Source: Gammaproteobacteria bacterium (GTDB lineage: Bacteria > Pseudomonadota > Gammaproteobacteria > Pseudomonadales > Azotimanducaceae). From it: 8,458 nucleotides of DNA. Shown piece after piece: positions 1-5,604 of this stretch; within the stretch, counting starts at the first letter, position 1; each line of letters opens with the position of its first letter. The stretch is taken from assembly GCA_027295975.1 (NCBI GenBank), contig JAPUJX010000287.1:1-8458 (forward strand). The letters run 5' to 3'. The position numbers were made by a program, and so were the translations under genes. Below the pieces are notes generated by a model. It worked only from the letters and a program-made list of their open reading frames with translations. It made no database searches and was not told where the DNA came from.

Positions 1-972
1 ACCGACCTGAGTCACTACACCAGCCAGATCCGGTATGTCCGGCTGGTCGTGTACATCATCGAGCGGTGTGGTGCTGGCGTTTAGGCGCGGCACATCTTCC
101 AACAGGTCCACCGAGCCGTTGCCGAGAGAACCGAACGTCTCGAGGGGTTCGCCGCTGACAGCATTCAGCGCGATGAGCCGGGCGTCTCCCGTCGCCAGGT
201 AAATCGTTTTAACGCCATCGTGTTCCGCATAGGCAACGCCACGATGGAGAAACCCGTTGTTGGGTGGTCTGCCATAATTGTATGACTGCGGGTCGTGAAT
301 CCAGAGCGTCTCACCCGTGACCGCATCGATTGCTACTACCTGACTGAACGATGTGCTGGCGTAAAGTACCCCGTCGATCATCAACGGCGTTGCTTCGAAT
401 GCCGAATTCTGGAAGGCAGTCAGATCGTTGTCCGGCGACCGCCAGCGCCAGACCACGTGCAGGTCCGCCACGTTGTTCTCGTTGATCTGATCAAGCGGCG
501 AGTACTTGTTGCCGGACAGATTACCGAGATAGTTCGGCCACATCCCATTGGCAGTACCATCCGCAAGCAGCGACCGTGACAGGATAACGTCAATCGTGAC
601 CCGGTCCACGGGACTGTCGTCAACACCGTCGTTGACGCTGAGATCAATGACGTAGGCGCCGAGTTCATCCACATTGATGGTGACGGTTTTTCCAGCCCCT
701 CCGATGGTGGCGAAACTGTCCGCGGGACGCTCGATCAGGCTCCAGTCAAACGTAAGGCTGTCTCCATCCGCGTCGGCACTTCGTCCGCCGTACAACGTGA
801 CGACCGACCCCTGGATCGCAACCTGATCGAGACCCCCATCAGCAACAGGTACATTGTTGGATACAGGGGGTGGATTAATGTCCGCTGGGGGTGCGGAACT
901 CGAACCACCACCTCCGCAACCAACCATCAGCATCACTGCCGCTAATTCGAGATTTTTCAGGGCGTACTTCAT
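1..972 (-). CDS. Lipoprotein PQQ-dependent dehydrogenase with N-terminal PKD/K319-like domain (3' part outside window)
   Basis: An open frame of 324 codons runs from ATG at 972-970 to the left edge without a stop, so the C-terminal part is missing. Residues 1-19 form a lipoprotein signal with a lipobox ending M-V-G-C (Cys19), followed by a Gly/Ser/Pro-rich linker. Residues ~41-131 look like a PKD/K319-type beta-sandwich (GGLDQ, DADGDSLTFDW, LSVNDG). From ~145 the frame matches the start of membrane-type quinoprotein (PQQ) dehydrogenases: WPNYLGNLSGNKYSPLDQIN, then ATPLMIDGVLYASTS, AIDAVTGETLW, HRGVAY, ATGDARLIALN, all blades of the eight-bladed propeller. Family members oxidise alcohols or sugars in the periplasm and pass electrons to the respiratory chain. 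The substrate cannot be inferred, and the active-site Asp and any haem domain would lie beyond the edge. A weak GGGA lies about 8 nt upstream of the start. It is transcribed divergently from the exported protein at 1148. Family call is fairly sure; substrate unknown. Confidence 0.85.
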   Translation of the reverse strand, partial: MKYALKNLELAAVMLMVGCGGGGSSSAPPADINPPPVSNNVPVADGGLDQVAIQGSVVTLYGGRSADADGDSLTFDWSLIERPADSFATIGGAGKTVTINVDELGAYVIDLSVNDGVDDSPVDRVTIDVILSRSLLADGTANGMWPNYLGNLSGNKYSPLDQINENNVADLHVVWRWRSPDNDLTAFQNSAFEATPLMIDGVLYASTSFSQVVAIDAVTGETLWIHDPQSYNYGRPPNNGFLHRGVAYAEHDGVKTIYLATGDARLIALNAVSGEPLETFGSLGNGSVDLLEDVPRLNASTTPLDDVHDQPDIPDLAGVVTQVG

Positions 973-1003
973 TGGTCATTCCCGTTGTCGACCACTGTTC
1001 GTT

Positions 1004-1032
1004 AGTTTATCAAAACTGTCCAGCTTTCCTGT
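1004..1032 (-). promoter_or_regulatory. Weak candidate promoter of the PQQ dehydrogenase gene
   Basis: On the minus strand TAAACT (1009-1004) resembles a -10 box (consensus TATAAT). The hexamer 17 bp further upstream (1032-1027, ACAGGA) is a poor -35 box. This would fit a promoter that depends on an activator bound at the repeats further upstream (1056-1099). It is a pattern match only. Confidence 0.2.
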
Positions 1033-1055
1033 TACGCCCACGCCAGACTTCCGCA

Positions 1056-1099
1056 CCGTTCAGAAATCGTTCAGCTTCCATTCACAGGGTGTTCAGTGA
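1056..1099. promoter_or_regulatory. Four phased 11-bp direct repeats, putative OmpR/PhoB-family response-regulator site
   Basis: Four consecutive 11-bp units start at 1056, 1067, 1078 and 1089: CCGTTCAGAAA, TCGTTCAGCTT, CCATTCACAGG, GTGTTCAGTGA. The core GTTCAG is exact in units 1, 2 and 4; unit 3 has ATTCAC. Direct repeats with 11-bp spacing are the usual binding layout of winged-helix response regulators of the OmpR/PhoB family, and the core resembles the TorR 'tor box' (CTGTTCAT). The array sits between two divergent genes, 84 bp from the dehydrogenase start and 49 bp from the start of the exported protein, so it could control either or both. Repeats and spacing are seen directly; the regulator is inferred. 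Confidence 0.5.
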
Positions 1100-1147
1100 A
1101 AACACCCTAACCTGTCGCCAGTCCTCAACAAAGCCGTGGAGAAAATG

Positions 1148-1816
1148 ATGAAGTCAGTTGTTCGCTTGTTTGCTCTCGGAGCCGCCCTGGTTTCCGGCAG
1201 CGTTTTCGCAAATAACCCCATCGACAACCATGGCGTGCTGAGGGTGCACATACCCGTGCATGTCCACGGACCGGAACGGATCAAGCTTGCGAGATTGATC
1301 AGCCGCCACCGGCGCATCGATCTGGACAACTACGTCCTGCTGGCCGTTGTCGTACACGGTTCCCACGGGCATACGCGGTTGACGATCGGGCGTTACAGTT
1401 CACCAACCGTTCACCTGAACCACCAGAAGGTTCGTATCGCGGCACCGGCCAGATACGGAGATCACTGGTACCTTTATTTGAGTCCGGACACCGAGCTGAG
1501 TGCGGTAACCGCCATACTCGAGCCGCGCCCGCGTCATGCACATCGAGGGTATATCGGACCCGGCTTCAACCTCGGCTGGTTGTGGCGCAATGACTACAAC
1601 CACCACGAGTACCGATCCAACCGGACGCGTGTCGATTTTTACAAGCCGATCAAAACCACAGCCCCCAGGGAGCCGCATGGGAAGAACCCGGCACGACATC
1701 GAGAGCCCCGAACCCAAGCGAGTTACGGGGTAAAACGAGATCGGCTAAATGCGCGGGCGGAAAGCCGTCCCCTTTACCGCCGTGAGTTCAGCAACGCCAG
1801 ACAAACGGCGTCGTAA
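1148..1816 (+). CDS. Exported His/Arg-rich protein of unknown function
   Basis: A 222-residue protein that I do not recognise. The start is chosen at ATG 1148 because GGAG at 1138-1141 lies 6 nt upstream; in-frame ATG 1145 and GTG 1136 are possible but worse placed. The first ~21 residues are a classical signal peptide (Lys2, Arg6, hydrophobic core, SVFA cleavage site), so the product is periplasmic or beyond. The mature part has two halves. Residues ~25-125 look like a folded domain with alternating hydrophobic residues and HxH-type clusters (VHIPVHVHG, VVVHGSHGH). The tail from ~145 is hydrophilic and rich in Arg, Asn and His, probably disordered. There are about 17 histidines in total and the charge is strongly basic, so binding of metal, nucleic acid or an acidic polymer is possible but not shown. 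It is a single-gene unit divergent from the PQQ dehydrogenase, downstream of the phased repeats, and facing the phosphatase gene. Confidence 0.75.
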   Translation: MKSVVRLFALGAALVSGSVFANNPIDNHGVLRVHIPVHVHGPERIKLARLISRHRRIDLDNYVLLAVVVHGSHGHTRLTIGRYSSPTVHLNHQKVRIAAPARYGDHWYLYLSPDTELSAVTAILEPRPRHAHRGYIGPGFNLGWLWRNDYNHHEYRSNRTRVDFYKPIKTTAPREPHGKNPARHREPRTQASYGVKRDRLNARAESRPLYRREFSNARQTAS

Positions 1817-1827
1817 GGCGCCTTTTT
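1803..1827 (+). terminator. Weak intrinsic-terminator-like hairpin after the exported protein
   Basis: GGCG (1807-1810) can pair with CGCC (1819-1822) across an 8-nt loop that contains the stop codon. AAA upstream pairs with the T-run (1823-1827) after one mismatch. The short GC stem followed by five T residues is terminator-like, but the stem is only 4 bp long. Confidence 0.3.
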
Positions 1828-1860
1828 CGCAACGGTCCCGCAACGGTTCCGCAACGGTTC
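1828..1860. repeat. Three tandem 11-bp repeats (CGCAACGGTYC)
   Basis: Three head-to-tail units: CGCAACGGTCC (1828-1838), CGCAACGGTTC (1839-1849), CGCAACGGTTC (1850-1860). They lie in the 58-bp gap between two convergent genes, right after the T-run. Read on the minus strand the period is CCGTTGCG, which shares CCGTT with the upstream phased repeats, but no promoter is expected here. They may be slipped-strand duplications or a protein-binding site. Confidence 0.85.
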
Positions 1861-1874
1861 CGGCAGAGGATTTT

Positions 1875-2576
1875 TCAACACGCTTCCAGCGCAAGGTCGA
1901 CTATCCGGGGTTCACCATCGTGAGTTGCCGCCCATAACGCGCCATCCAATTCATAAACCACCAGCGCATCCAGGAAATCCACAGCGTGATCACCAACATT
2001 CCGACCGAGGAGCCGGTCGCGCACCAGATGAAGAGTCATATCGTGAGAGACACAGACATCGAGCTGTTCCGGGGCGATGGTGGATCTCAACTTCCCGGCA
2101 ATCACCCGAAGCACCAGCTTCGCGGCAAGTTCGGCGGGAATCATCGTATCCATGGGAACCTCGCCGCGAAACCAGGCATTCAAAAAGGGCACCAGCCCAC
2201 CGACAAAATCCATCCGCTTCCACATTTTCATCTGGTCGAGGACGTAAAACACCCCCAACCCCTCCACGGGCCGGCGTCGAGTTGCCTCGCCGCCGCGATC
2301 GCGATGGCCATCGATCAGCAATGATGCCGTTTCCAGACAACGCTCGGGCGGACTGGCATAACCGCGCACCATGAGCTGTTTCGGCAGCCGCTCGCCAAAG
2401 CGGTACGCGAGCATACGGCCTTCTTCGGTCAGCGGATTGGCGAGATCGTTTTTGCCGCGGTCAAATTCCCGTGCCGAATGACGCATCAATGCCACCGCAT
2501 GGGTTACGCCGCGGGCATAAACCGAAGCCAGCAAATCAAGTGTTCCATCTCCGCAGGTGTTCAAACCACAACCCAT
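1875..2576 (-). CDS. Histidine phosphatase superfamily protein (cytoplasmic)
   Basis: A 233-residue protein with the superfamily's catalytic set in order. An RH motif lies in LMRHSARE (Arg32; His33 is the phosphate-accepting histidine), followed by NPLTEEGRMLA (~47-57). SPPERCLETA (75-84) carries the second phosphate-binding Arg79, and VSHDMTLH (176-183) carries the second catalytic His178 in an HD pair typical of branch-2 members. With RHS instead of RHG and no signal peptide, it is a divergent, probably cytoplasmic, phosphatase. The substrate could be a small phosphorylated metabolite or a phosphoprotein; the sequence does not tell. ATG 2576 is the only in-frame ATG before the RH motif, but its upstream region lacks a good ribosome-binding site, so translation may begin elsewhere in the first ~20 codons. 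It is a single-gene unit, convergent with the exported protein and divergent from the SDR gene. Confidence 0.8.
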   Translation of the reverse strand: MGCGLNTCGDGTLDLLASVYARGVTHAVALMRHSAREFDRGKNDLANPLTEEGRMLAYRFGERLPKQLMVRGYASPPERCLETASLLIDGHRDRGGEATRRRPVEGLGVFYVLDQMKMWKRMDFVGGLVPFLNAWFRGEVPMDTMIPAELAAKLVLRVIAGKLRSTIAPEQLDVCVSHDMTLHLVRDRLLGRNVGDHAVDFLDALVVYELDGALWAATHDGEPRIVDLALEAC

Positions 2577-2621
2577 AACACTGCAAAATTTTCCGCATCG
2601 GTACCCGCGTCTGTATTAGTA

Positions 2622-2635
2622 TCGAAATCTTTCGA
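2622..2635. promoter_or_regulatory. 14-bp palindrome, candidate operator
   Basis: TCGAAA-TC-TTTCGA is a perfect inverted repeat with 6-bp arms and a 2-bp spacer. It lies in the 159-bp divergent gap between the phosphatase and SDR genes, 46 bp from the former and about 100 bp from the latter. A dimeric repressor such as a TetR or MarR protein could bind, but no regulator gene is visible nearby. The rest of the gap is AT-rich without a convincing promoter pair. Confidence 0.3.
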
Positions 2636-2725
2636 ATTTTCTCTTCTGCGTGCAAACGCCGTAACCAGATAGAGACACACTGCAGATATTTCCAGGCTGT
2701 TGTCAGCCTATCCATTATATGAACC

Positions 2726-2733
2726 GGGGGAAG
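2726..2733 (+). promoter_or_regulatory. Ribosome-binding site that fixes the SDR start
   Basis: The purine run GGGGGAAG ends 2 nt before ATG 2736, with its G-core 5 nt away. It supports this ATG over the in-frame TTG at 2700, which would add 12 residues not expected before the Rossmann fold. Confidence 0.6.
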
Positions 2734-2735
2734 AA

Positions 2736-3644
2736 ATGGGACGTTTAGACGATAAAGTTGCCGTGATCACGGGTGCGGGGCGCGGTATCGGACGCGAGAT
2801 TGCGATGTTGATGGCAGCCGAAGGCGCCAGGGTGGTTGTCAACGATCTTGGCGGCAACACCGATGGCACCGGTACCGGAAAGAGTGCCGATGACGTGGTC
2901 GCCGAAATCAAAGCCGCCGGCGGAGAGGCAGCGTCCAACACCGAATCCATCGCCGAATACAGCGGCGGGGAGAGCCTGCTCAAAACCGCGATCGACAATT
3001 TCGGCGGCATGGACATTCTGGTGAACAACGCCGGAATATTGCGCGACAAGACCATATTCAACATGGAAGAGGCTGATTGGGACGTGGTGATGGCGGTACA
3101 TCTCAGAGGCCACTATTGCTGTTCGCGGCCATTTGCCAAATACATCCGCGAAAACAACCGTACCGGTTGCCGGGTCATCAACTTCTCGAGCGTCTCGGGG
3201 CTCTACGGCAACTTTGGCCAGGCCAACTACGGGGCCGCAAAAGCAGGCATCGCCGGTTTTTCCAGAGTACTTGCATTGGAACTGGCCAAATACGGTTGTA
3301 CCGTCAACACGATATCGCCCGGCGCCTTGACCCGCATGACTATTCCCCTGAGGAAAGAGGAAGTAGGGGAGGAAGATCTGGAAACAGGGGGTCCGCAACA
3401 TGTGGCACCCATCTGTGTCTGGTTGGCATGCGAGGAAGCTGCCGGCATCAGCGCACAGATCTTTCACACCGGTCGAGGCGGGGTTGGCATCATGCAGCAA
3501 CCCATCGTCATCAAGCAGTTCGGCAAATCCACGGGCACCTGGTCGTTGGACGAACTCGACACGTTTGTACCCCAGCTTGTCGAAGCAAAAAAAGCCAACG
3601 AAGAAGCAGCGAAAGAAACCGGGAAGATGATCGAGATCGGCTGA
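2736..3644 (+). CDS. Short-chain dehydrogenase of MFE-2 type (D-3-hydroxyacyl-CoA dehydrogenase-like)
   Basis: A 302-residue SDR with a Rossmann fold from residue 7: cofactor motif TGAGRGIG (12-19), NNAG (97-100), catalytic Ser152, Tyr165 and Lys169 (YGAAK). Asp37 after the second strand (VVNDLGG) suggests NAD preference. Several stretches match the dehydrogenase domain of peroxisomal multifunctional enzyme type 2 (HSD17B4): VVVNDLGG, VHLRG with His122 where classical SDRs have the catalytic Asn, SGLYGNFGQANY, and SRMT-like TRMT. The Lys/Glu-rich tail (~265-302) resembles the linker that follows this domain in MFE-2. Such enzymes oxidise (3R)-hydroxyacyl-CoA in beta-oxidation of fatty acid or steroid side chains; here the hydratase partner is absent and must be encoded elsewhere. 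It acts in the cytoplasm. Monocistronic, and its stop lies 20 bp from that of the convergent barrel gene. The SDR call is very sure; the acyl-CoA substrate is inferred. Confidence 0.88.
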   Translation: MGRLDDKVAVITGAGRGIGREIAMLMAAEGARVVVNDLGGNTDGTGTGKSADDVVAEIKAAGGEAASNTESIAEYSGGESLLKTAIDNFGGMDILVNNAGILRDKTIFNMEEADWDVVMAVHLRGHYCCSRPFAKYIRENNRTGCRVINFSSVSGLYGNFGQANYGAAKAGIAGFSRVLALELAKYGCTVNTISPGALTRMTIPLRKEEVGEEDLETGGPQHVAPICVWLACEEAAGISAQIFHTGRGGVGIMQQPIVIKQFGKSTGTWSLDELDTFVPQLVEAKKANEEAAKETGKMIEIG

Positions 3645-3664
3645 CTGGTTGGCGATGGAAGGTT

Positions 3665-4894
3665 CTAGAAGTAATACACCCAGCGCAGGTAACCGCGGGT
3701 AGCACCACCCGCGGTAATCTGCTCCCCGAGCAGGGGTACCCCTCCGAACTCGTCACCTGCTCGACCAAACGGCAACACGGCACCGAACTGGAGGCGTTGA
3801 TGGTCCCCCTGCTCGTAGTTGATGGTCGTCTGGATAAGGGAACTCCCGTCGTGGAGGTTACCAATGACCACCAGCGTCTGGGTCCAGAGCGGATGCCATT
3901 GAATATTTGCGCCGAGAGCGAAGTAGTCCTTCATTAGATTGAACAGCTCGCCGCGCCCAATCCGATCCGTTAGTGCGCTGGGAAGCAATAGTGGATTGGT
4001 TGGCAGTTTGTCCACACCAAAACCGTTGTGGAAGTACTCCCCGAAAACATAGGTAGCGTGATCACCCAGAGCAAAACTGTAGTCCAGATTCAGCAACCCG
4101 GAAATCTCCCAAGTGCCGTCGCGCAGTCGAGTTGCGATCACATCCGACCGCAGCAACGCACCACCTAACGGGAATCGCAGCCCCACACCGTATACCTCGT
4201 CGGAAACATGTCTGGCCGCGAGCAGTTCGAGCTCTCCCTCGCCAAGGAACCCGTGCCACTTGGCGGCGAGGCTTCCTGCCTGACCGGTGACTTCTTCGTC
4301 GGCGTCACGTCGTCCCACCCCAAGCAACTGCAAATCGCTGCCATCGGCAAAAAGCCTCTCTATCAACACGAGGTCGTCCCCGGCTTTGTAATCGCGATCT
4401 ACCGTGGTCGGCGCAAAAGGGTTGAACAGATCCATGGGTTGAAACACAAAACCGTTGCCCCAACTGACGGCCTGGCGGCCGACCGTGACCCCCCAATCTC
4501 CCTTACGATACTGAATTGCCAACCGATCCAGGCGATGAAAGGAGCGGTGCCGGGTACCGTCCTCGATGTTCCAGGTCAGGTCCATGATCCGCCGTTCGTC
4601 ATCCGTCGGCGTCTGGTCCAGGGTGCTTCCCGGGGCATTGGAAAACGCGAACGAATCCCCCGAGATAAGGGTCGTCGAATGATCCATGAGCAGCGTCACG
4701 GAGCCGACATCGTGGCGGAACATGAGCCGCATATCCGCGTTCATGTCGTAAATGGGGCTGTCATCGAGCTGTCTCTGAATATCGTGGCTCGGTAACGCAC
4801 TGCCCGTAGCGAACAACTTGAGGCGAACGTCCACCTCCAACCCCTGCGCGGGGGAAATCCCCAACAGGGGTAAAATGCACCAGAGTCGTTTCAC
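3665..4894 (-). CDS. Outer-membrane beta-barrel protein, last gene of the ABC transporter operon
   Basis: A 409-residue protein starting at GTG 4894. An N-terminal signal peptide (KR, then hydrophobic LWCILPLLGI, cleavage near AQG at 18) is followed by alternating hydrophobic/polar strands. The C-terminus RWVYYF ends in Phe, the signal used by the BAM complex to insert beta-barrels. A Gly/aromatic core at ~139-180 (GRQAVSWGNGFVFQPMDLFN, then DYKAGDDLVLIE) is reminiscent of DUF1302-like and other porin-like barrels, without a firm assignment. Size suggests roughly 14-18 strands. Its first codon overlaps the stop of the ATPase gene by 4 nt (GTGA), so it should be translated by coupling and work with the transporter, perhaps as its outer-membrane exit, acceptor or anchor. 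No periplasmic adaptor is visible. Barrel call is confident; function unknown. Confidence 0.8.
   Translation of the reverse strand: MKRLWCILPLLGISPAQGLEVDVRLKLFATGSALPSHDIQRQLDDSPIYDMNADMRLMFRHDVGSVTLLMDHSTTLISGDSFAFSNAPGSTLDQTPTDDERRIMDLTWNIEDGTRHRSFHRLDRLAIQYRKGDWGVTVGRQAVSWGNGFVFQPMDLFNPFAPTTVDRDYKAGDDLVLIERLFADGSDLQLLGVGRRDADEEVTGQAGSLAAKWHGFLGEGELELLAARHVSDEVYGVGLRFPLGGALLRSDVIATRLRDGTWEISGLLNLDYSFALGDHATYVFGEYFHNGFGVDKLPTNPLLLPSALTDRIGRGELFNLMKDYFALGANIQWHPLWTQTLVVIGNLHDGSSLIQTTINYEQGDHQRLQFGAVLPFGRAGDEFGGVPLLGEQITAGGATRGYLRWVYYF
3692..3715. other. Perfect 9-bp inverted repeat inside the 3' end of the barrel gene
   Basis: ACCGCGGGT (3692-3700), a 6-nt loop, then ACCCGCGGT (3707-3715). 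It lies about 30 bp inside the barrel gene's 3' end and 48 bp beyond the SDR stop. Neither side has a T-run, so it is not a standard intrinsic terminator. It could stabilise the operon mRNA 3' end or slow readthrough from the SDR gene. Confidence 0.45.
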
Positions 4895-5604
4895 CTTACC
4901 GCGGGTAAGGCAGCTGCGCTGATTGCGTCCTCGACGATGGTTCCGTCTCGTAGATTTATCCGGCGTTTTGCGTAACTCATCACCATCGGATCGTGAGTAG
5001 CCGTGACTATGGTCACCCCGCGCTCCTCGTTGAGACGTTGCAATAATTCCAGCAATTCCTCCGTGGCGTGGGAATCGAGGTTGGCGCTCGGCTCGTCGGC
5101 CAGGAGCAACACCGGATTGGTGACGATTGCCCGCGCAATCGCCGCTCGCTGCTGCTGACCACCGGAAAGTTCTCCAGGACGACGATGTTCCAGCTCGCTG
5201 ATCCCCAACGAAGCCAGCGCCGCCCGGGCACGCTCCGAGCGCTCGGCGGCACCGACGCCCTGCAGCTGCATGATAAATTCAACGTTCTCCAGAGCGGAAA
5301 GCACAGGGATGAGGTTATAAGCCTGAAAAACGAAACCCATCTTGTTCAACCGCATATCGGAAAGTTCGCTCTGGCTGAGATCGTTGAGGTTGATTCCGTC
5401 AACCTCGATCAAACCTTCATTGGGGCGATCGAGGCCGCCGATGACATTGAGAAGGGTCGACTTACCGGATCCGGACGGGCCCGCGAGGCTGACGAATTCA
5501 CCGCGCCTGACTTCGAAATCAACCCCTCGCAAGGCGTAAACGGGAACCGCTTCGTCCTGATAGGTGCGGGTGACCCCGCTACATCGAACTACCACTTCAG
5601 TCAT
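4891..5604 (-). CDS. ABC transporter ATP-binding protein, LolD/MacB type
   Basis: A 237-residue nucleotide-binding subunit with every functional motif intact: Walker A GPSGSGKST (42-50), Q-loop Gln94 in FVFQAYNL, ABC signature LSGGQ (146-150), Walker B LLLADEP with catalytic Glu171, D-loop SANLD (173-177), and H-loop His204. The Walker A wording, NVIGGLD and the Q-loop context are those of the LolD/MacB/FtsE group, which drives FtsX-type permeases by mechanotransmission rather than by classical import. The start is ATG 5604, which overlaps the stop of the preceding permease as ATGA; a longer frame upstream lacks family similarity. Its own stop overlaps the barrel gene start. It is the only ATPase in the visible part of the operon, so it presumably serves all the permeases. 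Cytoplasmic face of the inner membrane. Confidence 0.93.
   Translation of the reverse strand: MTEVVVRCSGVTRTYQDEAVPVYALRGVDFEVRRGEFVSLAGPSGSGKSTLLNVIGGLDRPNEGLIEVDGINLNDLSQSELSDMRLNKMGFVFQAYNLIPVLSALENVEFIMQLQGVGAAERSERARAALASLGISELEHRRPGELSGGQQQRAAIARAIVTNPVLLLADEPSANLDSHATEELLELLQRLNEERGVTIVTATHDPMVMSYAKRRINLRDGTIVEDAISAAALPAVR
4894..4910 (-). promoter_or_regulatory. Inverted repeat covering the barrel gene's start codon
   Basis: CCTTACC (4910-4904 on the mRNA) pairs with GGTAAGG (4900-4894) across a 3-nt loop, a perfect 7-bp stem that ends on the first base of the GTG start. No free Shine-Dalgarno sequence lies upstream. A ribosome finishing the ATPase gene would melt the stem, which fits translational coupling. 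Confidence 0.45.

Noticed and set aside
1828..1860. Short tandem repeats as a CRISPR-like array
   Set aside because: The units are 11 bp long and directly abut, with no unique spacers and no cas genes nearby.
2700..2721. TTGTCA and TTATAT as a promoter pair for the SDR gene
   Set aside because: The hexamers resemble -35 and -10 boxes but are only about 10 bp apart, too close for a sigma-70 promoter.
2700..2735. TTG start giving the SDR 12 extra residues
   Set aside because: ATG 2736 has a good ribosome-binding site and the family usually starts close to the first beta-strand.
2745..3500. Minus-strand open frame opposite the SDR gene
   Set aside because: It overlaps a well-supported SDR and shows no motif; a shadow frame.
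3077..3937. Plus-strand open frame crossing the SDR gene and the barrel gene
   Set aside because: It is an out-of-frame reading of the SDR gene followed by antisense of the barrel gene, with no coherent domain.
4208..4795. Plus-strand open frame opposite the barrel gene
   Set aside because: The minus strand here encodes a protein with signal peptide, barrel pattern and C-terminal Phe; the plus frame has none of these.
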